64,000 bases of DNA from Cordia subcordata (GCA_028554755.1 JAPTOF010000008.1:15667001-15731000), one strand, 5' to 3'. Shown: positions 32,314 to 45,024, counted from the first letter of the stretch. The notes: generated by a model not told the origin, from the sequence alone. Numbers and translations: made by a program.

Positions 32314-34230
32314 TGGTGTGCCCTTGAAGGTGTAAGCCTTAAAAGGTCCCGCAAGCATATGGACTGTGCAATATAGGGGTACTAATGCGGGTGTCGAACC
32401 ATAGGGAGGCTCAAAGTGTGGTAAAATCCTAAGCTAGTACGTTCTAGTGGAAGCTTAAAAAGAAACCTAAACTACTAATCTTTTATTGTGCTTTTGGATT
32501 TTATAGAACTAGGAGGGAAATGAAAGACTACACTATGAATGCAATAAAGGAAAAGTAAGAACTAAGCTAATTTAGGGGGATTAAATCTATGGGAAAGTGA
32601 CAGGATGACCTACACTTGTCATGGGTGACTTTTTAACTTAATGCTATGGGATTTGAGATATTGGTTACTAAATACAGCTTCTAATACTAAGCAACTAACT
32701 AGTGCTTTAATTACACCCTAGGACTCGATATGGGTCTGTCCCTAAGCATGCACACTTAGAGCTACGGCATGATCTTTATGTACCTAAGGCCATAGGAGAG
32801 ACTAGGGAATTATTTAGAAGTCCTAGAATGATTCCCCTGGTTCCTAAACCATTAGCTAGATTTAAAGCTAAGACCTACGGTTCCTAGGGTCGACTAAGCC
32901 TATCTAGACTCTTATTAGCTGGATTTAAAGCTAAAGAGGACTCGATCTAGTCTAGTCTTAACTTATGCACCGTCATTCTAGGGACACTAATGTAGATTGA
33001 AATCTAATAGGCATAGTCCTACATATTCTAAGGTAAGGCATTGTGAATATGACATCCTATCGATGATACAAACACAAGCAAGTTTCATTTACGCCGTTGG
33101 AAATATTTAGGCATCCACATGTAGCAATATTTGAGCATGTATTAACTATAAGGCATGTTAACATTCACATCGACACGAATCTAACAAACCCACTTCATAT
33201 TATCCATAAACACACACATACATATGCATATTGAAAAGATTAGAAGTGTTCTATAGCTAATACAATTCAATCTATATACATACGACTCATTCAAGCATTA
33301 CATCAAACACATAGACATGAAATGATATAAAGCTTTTCAAAAATAAGAACAAAGTATGTATATACATAAGCCAATAGAATCCTTTAACAAGAGTATGAAA
33401 ATTAACCCATTACACAAGTTTGGTCACCCTAATTTATCTACTCAAGCATAGAATAAAAGAGAAGGAAAGAGGATTGAGAAAGCTCTCCTTTTATCCTTAC
33501 TTGATTCGTTACAAACTTGAATAAATCTTCACGAAATGATGTTTGAATCCTCCAAAATCAACTTAATTCTAGGTAGGTGTATGTGTTAGTGTATGTATCA
33601 GAGGTGGGTGAAAGTAGGGTTTTGTGTGTGATGAGTGTGTGAAATAATTGGTGAAAGATGATCAAATTGTAGCAAAATCAGGCCTTTAAATAGTTGTAGC
33701 ACACTACTGGTCGACCAGCACGAGAGCTTAGGTGACCAGAACAAAATGGAGCTTTTTGGTTTTGCCGGTTGCCTCTTGCCGGTCAACCAGTAAAGCCTAG
33801 GGGATGCCCGGCAGAAATAGTGTTTTGCCCATAACTCGCTCATTTTGGCTCCGATTCACGCACCATCTTTTCTAGGGATTTGTACCGCTTTCGTGTATCT
33901 CCTTAGCCATTTTTCCTCATATTTTGTGCCCTGTAAACATGTACAAAATTGGTCTATGTCCTCTTTGGTTGCAAGCTTTGAATTTGGCTCCTATTGCGCA
34001 CAGTTTCACCTGGTTGCCTCCAAAAGCTCTTTTCATGCTTCTCCATATCTTGAAAACCTCGAGCTTGACTCTAATCATCAAATCATCATCAATTCAAGTT
34101 TTTTGACCTAACTTCACCAAACACAAGAAATAAGCATGCATTACTGTAGCGTTTATATTTAAACTCAACTATATACATTTGCTTAAGCTTAAGCATAGCT
34201 CTAGTATATGTACTATACTAATGCATCTCT
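32314..34230 (-). mobile_element. Minus-strand Athila-type solo LTR, main part
   Basis: Read on the minus strand this is an LTR ending GGGCACACCA; its first 45 bases (TGATGTGTTGTG...) are at 45025-45069. The target duplication is ATTAT at 32309-32313 and ATTAC at 45070-45074, one mismatch. It carries the palindrome cluster (33695-33800), two hairpins TTAGCT...AGCTAA (32852-32871, 32915-32934) and the ACGCCGTAGCTCT block (about 32720-32790). Athila C is inserted in it. Confidence 0.82.
33688..33800 (-). promoter_or_regulatory. Palindrome cluster of the minus-strand solo LTR
   Basis: On the plus strand CTGGTCGACCAG, TAGGTGACCAG, GCCGGTTGCC and GCCGGTCAACCAG are visible; the TATA-like box TATTTAAAGG (minus strand) is at about 33680. 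Confidence 0.6.
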
Positions 34231-34300
34231 TAAAAGATGCATTTGTGTAGTACATATACTAGAGCTAGGATTAAGCGTAAGTAAATGTACATAGTTTAGT
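34160..34300. repeat. Head-to-head LTR palindrome of about 2 x 68 bases
   Basis: The start region of the minus-strand solo LTR meets the start region of the Athila C 5' LTR. ATGCATCT (34221-34228) faces AGATGCAT (34235-34242), and the arms continue as GTAGTACATATACTAGAGCT-like text outward for about 68 bases each with few mismatches. The centre is only about six bases. Confidence 0.9.
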
Positions 34301-35927
34301 TTCTAAGTCAAATACTATACTAAATGCTTAATTTTGTGCCTTAGGTGAGTTATAGGGCTGAAACGAAGCTTGAACAAGAATGAACGTTAACGATAAAAGA
34401 GGTACGAGTTGTGTGATGAAGGCCGAGAGCAAGAAAGAGAAGATAGAAGGTGAACTGGAGAAACTGGTCGACCTAGAAAAATTGTCGATCGACCGGCTAG
34501 GTCGATCGGCCACTCCAGAGAGGAGCCTACAGGCCATGCGCAGTAGATGATATAAAAGCTCGATTTTTTAGCTTTTAAAAGGGGATGAGACTTTAGACCT
34601 ATCACATACACACACACATAAAACCCTAGTTCCACTATATCTAACACATGCATAATCACACATTTTTACCTAGATTCAAGCTTATTTGGAGGATTCAAAC
34701 ACTTGGATTGCAAGCTACTCAAAGATTTTGTACAAGAATTGTTAGGATGAAAGGGGAGTTTCCTAATCTCTCTTTCATCCTCTTTTATATTATGTTTGAG
34801 TAGTTTAGTTTAAGGTGATAATACTTGTGTAATGGGTTGATTCTATGCTTATATTATGGGATTTAATGGCTTAATATATATACATATGCTATGTTCTTTT
34901 TATTTCAATGGCTATTGTTCAATACATGTCTAGGTGTTTGATAATATGCCTATGAGAGTTGCATATGTATACATTGATGTCCATTTACTACTAAACACCT
35001 CTAGTCCATTCTATAATCATGTCTATGTGTTTATGTGTGGATCCTGTGAAGGGGGTAATGCTTATATTCATGTCTATGTGTATGTTTGCATGCCAAGTAG
35101 AAAATATGACTTCAATACTGCATACATGTTGGCTCACAAGTGTTTTTAATGGTGTAATCCGAGCATGAAGATGTTTGGTAGTCGAATAGGCCCGTTTATT
35201 CGCAAACACCTTGGCTTAAAACATGTATGATTGCACTAATATGTCAAATCCCGCCTTAGTGACCCTAGAATGACGAAGTTCAAATTAAGACTAGTCTAGA
35301 TCGAGTCTCCTTTGGCTTTAAATCCAGCCAATAGGTTTCTAGGTAGATATAGTTGACTCTAGTGACATTAAGTCTTGGCTTTAAATCCAGCCAATGATTT
35401 AGGTACTAGGGTAGGTTTATTCTAGGTCACCTAGGAAGCTAGTTAGTTACTCTTAAGGACCTAGGTCATAAGGACCACGCCCTAGCTCTAGGAGGTGCCG
35501 CTTAAGAACAGACCTGTACCGAGTCCTAGGGAGAAATTAGGACACTAAATAAGCATCCTAGTTAAAAGGCAACTGGTAATTAAGCCATTCCATGTAATCC
35601 CACAGTATTTGAGTCTAGGATCACCCATTAGCAAGTAGATGTCACCCTAATTCCTTCCATTTGTTAGTTCTCTTTAGATAGTTTGTTTTTATCCTTTCTA
35701 TTCCCATAGTTTAGTTGTATTTTCTTTAGCTAGAGCTCCCAATCATCCAAAAATACCAAAATATTTAGTTTAGGTTTTCTTTCAGGCATTCTCTAGAGCA
35801 CACACACGTAGAATCCATCCCACATCATAGCCTCCCTGTGGTTCGACACCCGTTCTCACACACACTACACTACCACGATCAGTACGCTTGCGGGTCTTTA
35901 GAGCTTGCACTCGAGAGATGACTATCA
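34231..35927 (+). repeat. 5' LTR of Athila C, start missing
   Basis: It matches 43294-45024. The first 75 or so bases (TGATGTGTTG onward) are gone at the palindrome centre. Features: palindrome cluster 34460-34515, TATAAAAGC at 34552, three CATGTCTATGTG-type repeats (34925-35090), hairpins at 35312-35331 and 35375-35394, the ACCACGCC block at about 35473-35530. Confidence 0.88.
34460..34515 (+). promoter_or_regulatory. Palindrome cluster of the C 5' LTR
   Basis: CTGGTCGACC, GTCGATCGACCGGC and GGTCGATCGGCC, about 40 bases before ATATAAAAGC. Compared with the 3' copy the motifs differ and a stretch of about 50 bases is absent. Confidence 0.65.
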
Positions 35928-36208
35928 AGTTCTTGGTGCTATTACCGGGGAGGCACGATGGTTTGCATTCTTTGCTTGTGTGTTTTGATAGTTTCTTTAT
36001 TTATTTTCCTGGCTTTTTGTTTATAGTTTGTTTAGATTTTGCTTATCTTGTTTATTGTTTATATTTTCTTTCTTTGTTACTTCCTTATCTATATTTGTTT
36101 TTGTTTTCATTTTTAGTACACTTCCTAAGATTGTGGTCTATTTGCTGTAGACGTAGGTTTGTTGAAGTTTTCTGGGGTTCAAGTGGTCAGAGTTAGGATA
36201 GTTTGTGC

Positions 36209-38050
36209 ATGCTTGGTAGAAGATCCCTTAGAAATCTCCTAGTTCCCTTGGTCCCGAACTCGAAAGGATTGCAAGGCATTTTAGGAATTTAAGAGATCTT
36301 CTTGAGGAGATGGCCTATCCAAATCATCCTCCTAATCCTCCAGTTCCCCAATAAATCCCATTCCACCTCATGATCACCATGGGCATCAAGCCCAAGATCA
36401 TTTTAGACAACAGCCCTTTAGACCAGACCCACCCATAAATGAGGAACCCATTCTTAGGCAATTCTTCCTTCTCAAAGCCTTTGAGCCTAATTTGGCTATT
36501 CAAATTCTAAGTTTAGGGGAGACGAACTTCGAGATTAAGCCTAATATGTTGGCCATGCTTTCTTCCTTCTACGGGAGAAGCAACGAGAGTCCTCTAAAGC
36601 ATATTACTGATTTTGTTGAGATGAGTTCCATCCTCTGTGTCCTTAATGTCTCCCAAGAGGTCATACATGTAAGATTGTTTCCTTCCTCTCTTAAGGACAA
36701 GGCTAGGGCTTGGTTGCATTCCTTACCTACTAGTTGCATTACTACATGGGCTGAGCTTTAATCTAAGTTCTTTCAAAAATTTTATCCCATGGCCAAGACG
36801 GCCAACCTTAAGACCGCTATTATGACTTTCTTCTAGCACAACTTAGAATCCTTTCATGAGGCTTGGAAGAGATTCAAAGACCTTCTTAGACAATGTCCAC
36901 ACTATGGGTACGGCAATCATGACCTATTGCAGTATTTCTTTCGTTGCTTAAATGAACAAAATAGGATGATGGTTAATGTCACCTCCAGTGGTAGCTTATA
37001 TCTTTTGAGACTGACTGAAGCATGGGAGAAAATAGTTGATGGCCAAAAATTCTTTTCAAAACTTTGTTATGGAAAGGACTAGTCAGGGAGGTAATACTAA
37101 AAGTATGAGGTTGGAGTCCCTTTAGATTTACCCGCCAAGGAAGAAGCCTTGACAAATAAGCTAGATTAATTCATTTCTTTGTCTCTTTCATCTCATGGTC
37201 ATAAGACTAGTTACATAGGTTCTTCCTCTGCCCCTTTAGTTGTTGAGGTGTGTGCATTATTTTCTAAGTCGTCCCATGAGACTGTAGCTTGCCCTTTAGT
37301 ATCCTAGTTTCCCAAATTCATGAAAGAGCAAGTGTGTGCTACTCAAGGTTATTCTCGTGAGTACAATCCGTACTCGAACACATACAATCCGGGTTGAAGG
37401 GACAACCCAAAATTTTCTTGGAGACAAGGCCAGCATAAGTCTAGTTCACATCCCCAGGTTCCACTCCAGTAGTGACCCCGTTCTACTAATCCTCCAGGGT
37501 TTTACCATGTCAATCACCATAGGCTTCCTAGTGTTCCTCAGCCATAAGTGCTCCCTACTCCCTCTAGTAGTCAGTCTACTAATGATGATAAGTTTGAGAA
37601 GATGTTTCAGCTGATGCAGTAGGAGTTAGCCAGCTATAGGTGGCAAATAGAGAGTTATCAGGCTAGGGTAGATACCCAGTTAAGACAATTTGCCACGCAG
37701 TTGAGCACTAGAGACCCCAGGAAATTGCCTTTTCAACTGGAGGTGAACCCTAAAGTCCAGTCTTGTTCCTCCACCAACACCATTTATCCCCCTCAAGCCC
37801 AAGCTAAGGCCATCACCACTCTTAGGAGCGGTAGGATAGTGGATAACAGGGTAGGAGTTGACTTTGCAGTACTTGCACCTAGTGGTCCTTCTGAGTCTAG
37901 AAAGCCATATAGTAGCCTTATTAAGAGAGATTATAGGGAGGGTCCTATTGAAAGAATTGAGCCTATTAGAGATCATGGAGAAAGTAGTACTCCCTGCCTT
38001 CATCAGGAGGGAAAAGAGCCTATTGATGATTCCCATGTGTCTAAAGGTGT
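36209..38050 (+). pseudogene. gag: Athila C gag
   Basis: ATG at 36209 (MLGRRSLRNLLVP) aligns with B. The capsid domain is at 36492-37030 (MLAMLSSFYGRSNESPLKHI, LFPSSLKDKARAWLHSLP). The CCHC knuckle (about 37249-37290) reads CALFSKSSHETVAC, so the second Cys is Phe. The spacer 37570-38040 has Gln-rich and LRSGR stretches. Stops include TAG or TAA at 36759, 36835, 37305 and 37619, mostly where B or A have Gln or Trp. Confidence 0.85.
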
Positions 38051-39280
38051 TACACCTAGAGTTCCCTTCCCATCCACTTCAAAGAGGCCCACACCTAGTG
38101 AGGATTCTAGGTTTTTCAAGGTCCGAGAGCATCTTAAGGACCTTAAGGTAAATCTTCCTTTAATAGATGTGATCCTTTCTATTCCCTCCTATTCTAAGTT
38201 CTTCTAGGACCTTTGTACAAGGAAGTATAGATCATCGAACATTTCTAAGAATGTGAGGCTTACGGAGAAAATGAGTAGTATTTGTACTTCGGGCCTCCCG
38301 CCTAAGATACGTGACTTCTGAGCCTTCACTATTCCTTGTAGGATCCGTGAGACTCAGATTGATCATGCCTTGTTAGATTTAGGGTCTAGTGTGAATCTTA
38401 TTCCCTACTCCATCTATTAATAGCTAGGTCTAAGTGAGTTGTCTCCTACACATGTTACTCTTCAGTTAGTTGATAGAACTAAGCATAGACTTACGGGTGT
38501 AATAAAGGACGTTATGGTCTAGGTAGGTGAGTTCGTGTACCCTGTTGACTTCATAGTGTTAGATATGGATTTGAGACATGACTTTAGACATTCTACACCC
38601 ATTATACTAGGTTGCCCCTTCCTTGTCACCGTAGATGCCATTATTCATTGTAGGTCAGGTTACTAGAAATGAAGTTTGGGAATTTGAGATCCACTATGAA
38701 CGTTGTCGAGGCAATGAATAAGGCTAGTATAGGAGTAGAAGAGGATGGAGAAGAATGCTTTAGGGTTGATGTGATTTATTCTTTTGTCAAGGACTTTGTG
38801 GAGAGCACCATGACCGATGGAGAAGAATTGAGAAATTTGAAGAGATGTTGTCTAGCTTTGATTTAGAGACCTTAGAGCGAAAATATGTATCTTCCACCTC
38901 CATAGTTGAAGATTCCATGATTGATAAGTCACTTGAGGTTAATCCTTCTTATCATGATTCTAATGATGCCTCTATTGATGATCCCGAAGTTGAATCACCC
39001 TTGGTTGAGCCTAGCCTATTGTTACAGCTCAAACCCCTTCCCGATCATTTAAAATATGCTTTCATAGGCCCTAGTGAGACCCTTCTGGTTATCATAGCTT
39101 TCGATCTTTTTAGAGAGTGTGAGGAGCGTCTCTTGGAGGTTCTTAGGAAACATAAGAAGGCTATAGGGTGGAAAATTAATGATTTGAGAGGTGTAGACCC
39201 TTCAGTTTGTATGCATCGTATTCATCTTGAGGATGGACCATTCCTTCTAAGGAGTTGCAAAGGAGGCTTAACCCATACAT
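38051..39280 (+). pseudogene. PR: Athila C protease and acidic linker
   Basis: The region keeps REHLKDLKVNLPLIDV, LLDLGSSVNLIPY (active site, about 38368-38405), and DFIVLDMD. Several stops (38206, 38319, 38418, 38520, 38662) break it. The linker 38669-39282 ends with LPDHLKYAFIGPSETLLV and KHKKAIGWKINDLRGVDPS, the pre-RT block also present in B and D. Confidence 0.8.
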
Positions 39281-40460
39281 GAGTGAAGTAGTTAAGAAAG
39301 AAATCATTAAGCTTTTAGATGCAGGCATAATTTATCTGATCTCCAATAGTGAGTGGGTGGGTTAGCCTGGTCCAGGTTGTCCCAAAGAAATCCAGGATCA
39401 CGATTGTAAAAAATGAGAGAGAAGAGCTTATCTCTATGCATACTCCTATAGGTTGGAGAGTTTGTATTGACTATAGAAAGCTCAACTCCAAAACTAAGAA
39501 GCATCATTTCCCATTACCTTTTCTATATCAGATTTTAGATAGAGTAGCTGGGCATAACTACTATTGCTTTCTAGATGGCTATTTTGGGTATAATCAGATC
39601 CCTGTGTTTCCCGAGGACCAGAAGAAGGCCACCTTTACTTGTCCTTATGGCACTTTTGCTTATAAGAGAATGCCCTTCGGTCTTTGTAATGCCTCAGCAA
39701 CTTTCTAGAGGTGTATGATGGCCATTTTTAGTGACATGATAGAGAAGTATTTAGAGATTTTCATGGATGACTTCTCAGTCTCTGGTGATAGCTTTGATGA
39801 GTGCTTGAGTCATCTCTCTTTAATCTTAGACCGATGTGTGGAGAAGAATCTAGTGTTGAGTTGGGAGAAATCCTGCTTCATGGTGCAATGAGGGATAATG
39901 TTGGGTCATGTTGTCTCATTTAATGGCATTAAGGATTTTAGGCATATAATGCGTCTCTTGTTTAAGCTCCTGGTGCAAGATGTTTCCTTTGAGTTTGATC
40001 ATGAGTGCGTTAGAGCTTTTAATAGGCTTAAATCCTTATTGTTTATGTCACCAATTATTCAGCCACCTGATTACAGTCTCCTATTCGAGGTTATGTGTGA
40101 CGCATCCGATTATGCAATAGGAGCTATTTTAGGTCAACGGCGAGATAAGTTGCCCCATATAGTGTATTATGCTAGCAAGACTATTGATGAAGCTCGAAAG
40201 AACTATACCATCACAGAAAAAGAGCTTCTAGGTGTTGTCTTCTCCCTTGACAAGTTTAGGTCATATATCCTAAGGTTCAAAGTGATTGTCTACACCGATC
40301 ATGCGGCATTGAGATATTTGTTACCTAAGAAAGAATCTAAGCCCTACTTGATTAGGTAGTTGCTCCTTCTTCAAGAATTTGATGTTGAGATCCGGGATAA
40401 AAAAGGTAGAGAAAATTTAGTTGCAGATCACCTTTCCCGTCTTGCTAGTGAATCTTCTAG
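39281..40460 (+). pseudogene. RT-RH: Athila C reverse transcriptase and RNase H, with an internal deletion
   Basis: RT motifs GWRVCIDYRKLNSKTKKHHF, TFAYKRMPFGLCNASATF and FMDDFSVSG are present. After [11 protein letters not shown] the sequence jumps to [13 protein letters not shown]. Compared with B, about 36 codons of the RT connection (from VVPTKVELIE to FYHRFIK) are deleted in frame, near 39931. RNase [26 protein letters not shown] and [11 protein letters not shown] is well kept over one open frame of 153 residues. Stops at 39706, 39888 and 40357. Confidence 0.88.
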
Positions 40461-41815
40461 TGATCCATCTCCTTTTCATGATTCATTCCTCGAAGAGCAA
40501 TTGTTTGCTATCTTTTATCACATACCATGGTTTGCTCACATTGTCAATTATCTTACCACAGGGTGTTTTCCCTCACATTGGGAAAAGAGGGAGAGAGATA
40601 GGTTCCCAGCACAAGTTAGATATTTCTTTTTGAAAGATCCTTATCTTTTCAAGGTGTGTGCGGATCAAGTGATTCACCGGTATGTGCCCGAGAATGAGTT
40701 TGAGAGCGTGTTGAGTATGTGTCACGATAAAGGTGTGGAGGTCATTTTAGTGGAAAGAAGACTGCCATGAAGGTATTGCAATGTGGATTATTTTGGCCCA
40801 CTCTCTTTAGGGATGCCCCAGAATATTCCAAAAAGTGTTTTAGATGTCAACAATTCGGGTCCATCTCTAGGAGAAACATGATTCCTTTATCCCCTATTGT
40901 TCCTTGTGAATTATTTGATGTTTGGGGTATAAATTTCATGAGTCTATTTCTACCTTCCTTTGGGTATCAATACATTTTAGTGGCCTTTAATTATGTGTCC
41001 AAATAGGTTGAGGCTATTTCCACATGCACTAATGACCATAGGGTAGTAGTGAAATTCATTAAGGAGAACATTTTCTCTATAGTTGGAGTCCCTATGGTCT
41101 AATTAGTGATAAGGGGATTACATTTTTGCCATAGAACTTTGAAGGCCTTGTTGAGGAGATATTCAATTACCCATAAGGTTGCTACACCTTATCACCCACA
41201 AACTAGTGGACAAACATAGGTGTCCAATAGGGAAATTAAGTGCATTTTAGAGAAAACGATTAGGCTCGATAGGAGAGATTGGTTTATTGGGTTAAAAGAT
41301 GCTTTATGGGCCTATCATACTGCCTTTAGGCCTCCCATTAGTATGTCTTCATATTGATTGGTTTGTGGGAAATCTTGTCACTTACCGGTAGAATTTGAGC
41401 ATAGGGCTTATTAGGCAATCAAGGCCTTAAACTTTGATTTGGAAAGAATGGGTGAGAAAAGAAAGCTTGACTTAGTGGAGTTGGAGGAGCTTAGGTTTGA
41501 GGCATATGAGAACGCCAAGCTTTATAAGGATAGGATGACGAGAATTCATGATAAACATATTCTTAAGAAATCATTCTCTTTCGCCAATAAAGTTTGGTTA
41601 TTTAACTCACGTTTGAAGCTCTTTCTAGGTAAGCTCAAGTTAAGATAGGATGGTCCATATGACGTGTTGGTTTCCTACTCTTTTGGAGTGGTCAAGATCA
41701 AGGACTTGAAGGATAGCTGAGAGATCACAGTGAACAGGCAGCGCCTGAAGCATGCATATGATGCGAGCAAATCTCGTGTAGCGGTTTTAATGCTTCAGGA
41801 TCTCATATATGGAGG
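40461..41815 (+). pseudogene. IN: Athila C integrase
   Basis: The HHCC region is shifted near 40735. The core first Asp is lost: VWGINFMSLF has Asn where B has Asp. The second Asp motif (41095-41130) is frameshifted. The C-terminal Athila text [24 protein letters not shown] and [14 protein letters not shown] is present. Inactive. Confidence 0.87.
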
Positions 41816-43220
41816 TTGAAGATGAGTTGTGATCCCCTGGCTGACGGCGTGGTGGTTAGCGCTACTAAGAGGCAACCTAGGTTCAATTTTGCAATTTTGC
41901 ACTTATTTCATTTTCCTTTCTTTTGTTTTCTTTCTTTTTCTTTGACTCGCACCAAAGTGTTGAATCCCAATCCTTTATCCCATAAGATACACTATTGCTT
42001 ATTATTGCACATGCCAATGCAAGCTTGCATGGGCAATGCCACTAACCTTATTTTCTTGGTAAGTGTTCGTGAATTATGAGTCACAGAGTTAGTAGTATGA
42101 TGATTTATCATTGGCAAAGAGACCTTTGAAGATAATGCAAGGTTGTATCTATCCTTTCTCCACATGTTCCCCATGTTTCTACCCCATCCCTACCTCCCTT
42201 ACCTATTTCGTGATGCCAATTTGCTTATATATGCACTTTGCTTTATTTGCTTGAGGACAAGCAAAGTTTAGGTTTGGGGGTATGGGAGTTTGGTTCTATC
42301 ATTTCATGTTTTATGTTTGCTTAAGGTAGAATGCATTATTTGGTTGAAAATAGTTAAAAAAAATTCAAATTTTAATGCATATAGAATTGTTTATTCCTTT
42401 GTTGATCATTGTGTTGGCTATTGTGATTGACTCTATTGATTGGTGAATATGAGTATCATTGTGGGGAAGTGAATGGAGTGGATTGAAAACTATGTCTTGG
42501 AGGGGATGCCCTTAGAAGTTGTAGGGAGTGAGTGTCTTTAAGAATGACCCTTGTAGCCACCCCATAGCTTGGTAGGAAAGAGTGTTGATGTGAGTTCCCC
42601 CTTCTTTATTGGTTCTTTTTGATGTGTCTAAGCCTTTCTTTTTCTTTACTTTTTGTGTGAATACAATGCAAAGTATGAAAAATCCAAAAAAAAATGAAAA
42701 AGGCAAAAAGGTGCAAAAAAATGAAAAAGATTGAAAAAGTAAAAAATGGAAAAGAAAAAAAAAGCCAAAGGCACCAAAAAGTTTTATGAATAAGTGCATA
42801 AGTGACACAATGTCAACTTAGCACATGTTATCATCTTTGTAGATATGTGAATAAGGCTTTTTATAAGCCATTGTGTTTGTATATTCTCTCTCTTCTTGTC
42901 TTTGAGGCTTTGTGCATGTTGGGGAGGCCATCTTAGTTGAGGGGGCACGAAATATCAACATCCCGAGTGTGTGAGTTAGAATCCTAGGCTTGTGGTGGAT
43001 TGGCTACTTGGGAAATTCCTACGAGAAACGAGGCCCTTTATGAGTAGAGGAAGGATCTAAAGAGACTTGGAGATCTCTCCACAATAGGAATGCCCCCTTC
43101 ATGCTTCCTAGACTAGCCATGATAGTGAATCAAACCCTGAGGTAACCCTTTGTATCAACCTAGAAATAAACTTAAGAATGGGCTTGCTTGGGGACAAGCA
43201 AGGAGAAGATTTGGGGGTGT
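41816..43220 (+). other. 3' untranslated region of Athila C
   Basis: Same order as B: box AGCGCTACTAAGAGGCAACCTAG-like hairpin (41858-41880, one stem base changed), first module GCTTGAGGACAAGCAAAG...GGTTTGGGGG (42249-42281), A-rich tract (42685-42775), and second module GCTTGGGGACAAGCAAGGAG...TTTGGGGG (43186-43217) at the 3' LTR. Confidence 0.72.
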
Positions 43221-45024
43221 TGATGTGTTGTGTTTTTGTGTGCGTTTGCATTGTTAATTGCCTATGTTGTAGAGGTATCGTAAGCTTTAAAAGATGCATT
43301 AGTATTATACATATACTAGAGTTAGGCTTAAGCGAAAGCAAATGTACATAGTTGAGTTTCTAAGTCAAATGCTATACTAAATGCTTAATTTTGTGCCTTA
43401 GTGAGTTATAGGGCTGAAACAGAGCTTGAACGAGAATGAACGTTGAGGATAGAAGCGGTACGGGTCATGTGATAAAGGTCGAGAGCAAGAAAGAGAAGAT
43501 AAAAGATCAACTGAAGAAGCCGACCGACCTAGAAAAGTTGCCAGTCGACCGGCTAGGTCGACCAGCTAATCCAGAGAGCAACACTTTGAAAGTCAGTCGA
43601 GCTAAGAAGAAAGCCGGTAGGTCGACCGCCCATGCGCATCAGATGCTATAAAAGCTCGATTTTTCATCTTTTAAAAGGGGAGAAGACTTTAGACCTATCA
43701 CACACACACACAAAAAAAACCCTAGTTCCACCACCTTTAACACACACACAATCACACATTTTTCACCCAGATTCAAGCTTATTTGAAGGATTCAAACACT
43801 TGACTTGAAAGCTACTTAAAGATTTTGTACAAGTATTGCTAGGATGGAAGGGTAGTTTTAATCTCTCATTCATCCTCTTTTATATTATGTTTAAGTAGTT
43901 TAGTTTAGGGTGATAATACTTGTGTAATGGGTTGATTCTATGCTTTTATATTATGGGATTTAATGGCTTAATATATATACATATGCTATGTTCTTCTTGT
44001 TTCGATGGCTATTGTTCAATACAAGTCTAGGTGTTTGATAATATGCCTATGAGAGTTGCATACATATAAATTGAAGTCCATTTGCTTCTAAACACCTCTA
44101 ATCCATTCTATAATCATCTCTATATGTTTATGTGTGGATCTTGTGAAGTGGGTAATGATTATATTCATGTCTATATGTATGTTTGCACGCCTAATAGAAA
44201 ATATGACTTCAATACTACATACATGTTGTCTCACAAGTGTTTTTAATCGTGCAATCCAAGCATGATGATGTTTGGTAGTCGAATAGGCCCCTTTATTTGC
44301 GAACACCTTGGCTTAGAACATGTATGATTGCGCTAATAGGTCAAATCCCACTTTAATGACCCTAAAATGACGAAGCTTAAATTAAGACTAGTCTAGATCG
44401 AGTCTCCTTTGGCTTTAAATCCAACCAATAGGTTTCTAGGTAGATTTAGTCGACTCTAGTGACATTAAGTCTTGGCTTTAAATCCAGCCAATGATTTAGG
44501 TAATAGGGTAGGTTCATTCTAGGTCACCTAGGAAACTAGTTAGTTACTCTTAAGGCCCTAAGTCAAAGGGACCATGCCATAGCTCTAGGAGGCACCGCCT
44601 AGGGACGGACCTGCACCAAGTCCTAGGGAGAAATTAAGACACTAAGTAAGTAACCTAGTTAAAGAGCAGTTGGTAATTAAGCCATTCCATGTACTCCCAT
44701 AGTATTTGAGTCTAGGATCACCCATTAGCAAGTAGATGTCACCCTAATTCCTTCCATTTGTTAGTTCCCTTCAGATAGTTTGTTTCTATCCTTTCCATTC
44801 CCATAGTTTAGTTCTATTTTCTTTAGCTAGAGCTCCCGATCATCCAAAAACACAAAAAATATTTAGTTTAGGTTTCCTTTTAGGTATTCTCTAGAGCACA
44901 CACACATAGAATCCATCCCATAACATAGCCTTCCTGTGGTTCGACATCCATTCTCGTACACACTCACTGTATCGATCCGTGGACTTGCGGGTCTTTACAG
45001 CTTGCACTCGATAGACGGCTATCA
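43221..45024 (+). repeat. 3' LTR of Athila C
   Basis: A complete 1804-base LTR, TGATGTGTTGTG to GGCTATCA. Palindrome cluster at 43520-43627, CTATAAAAGC at 43645, hairpins at 44409-44428 (one arm base changed) and 44472-44491, block GCCATAGCTCTAGGAGGCACC at about 44574. Confidence 0.9.
43520..43627 (+). promoter_or_regulatory. Palindrome cluster of the C 3' LTR
   Basis: GCCGACCGACC, CCAGTCGACCGGC, AGGTCGACCAGC, GTCAGTCGAGC and GGTAGGTCGACCGC, ending 20 bases before CTATAAAAGC. Confidence 0.7.

Larger units (their letters stand above)
34231..45024 (+). mobile_element. Athila C, Ty3/gypsy element
   Basis: LTRs at 34231-35927 (lacking its first 75 or so bases) and 43221-45024; primer site TGGTGCTATTACCGGGGA at 35934-35951 (three changes from the tRNA-Asp type); gag, PR, RT, RH and IN in gypsy order. 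It is inserted in the minus-strand solo LTR. The left target duplication is lost with the LTR start. It is a diverged relative of B, with the same UTR layout but different LTRs. Confidence 0.9.
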
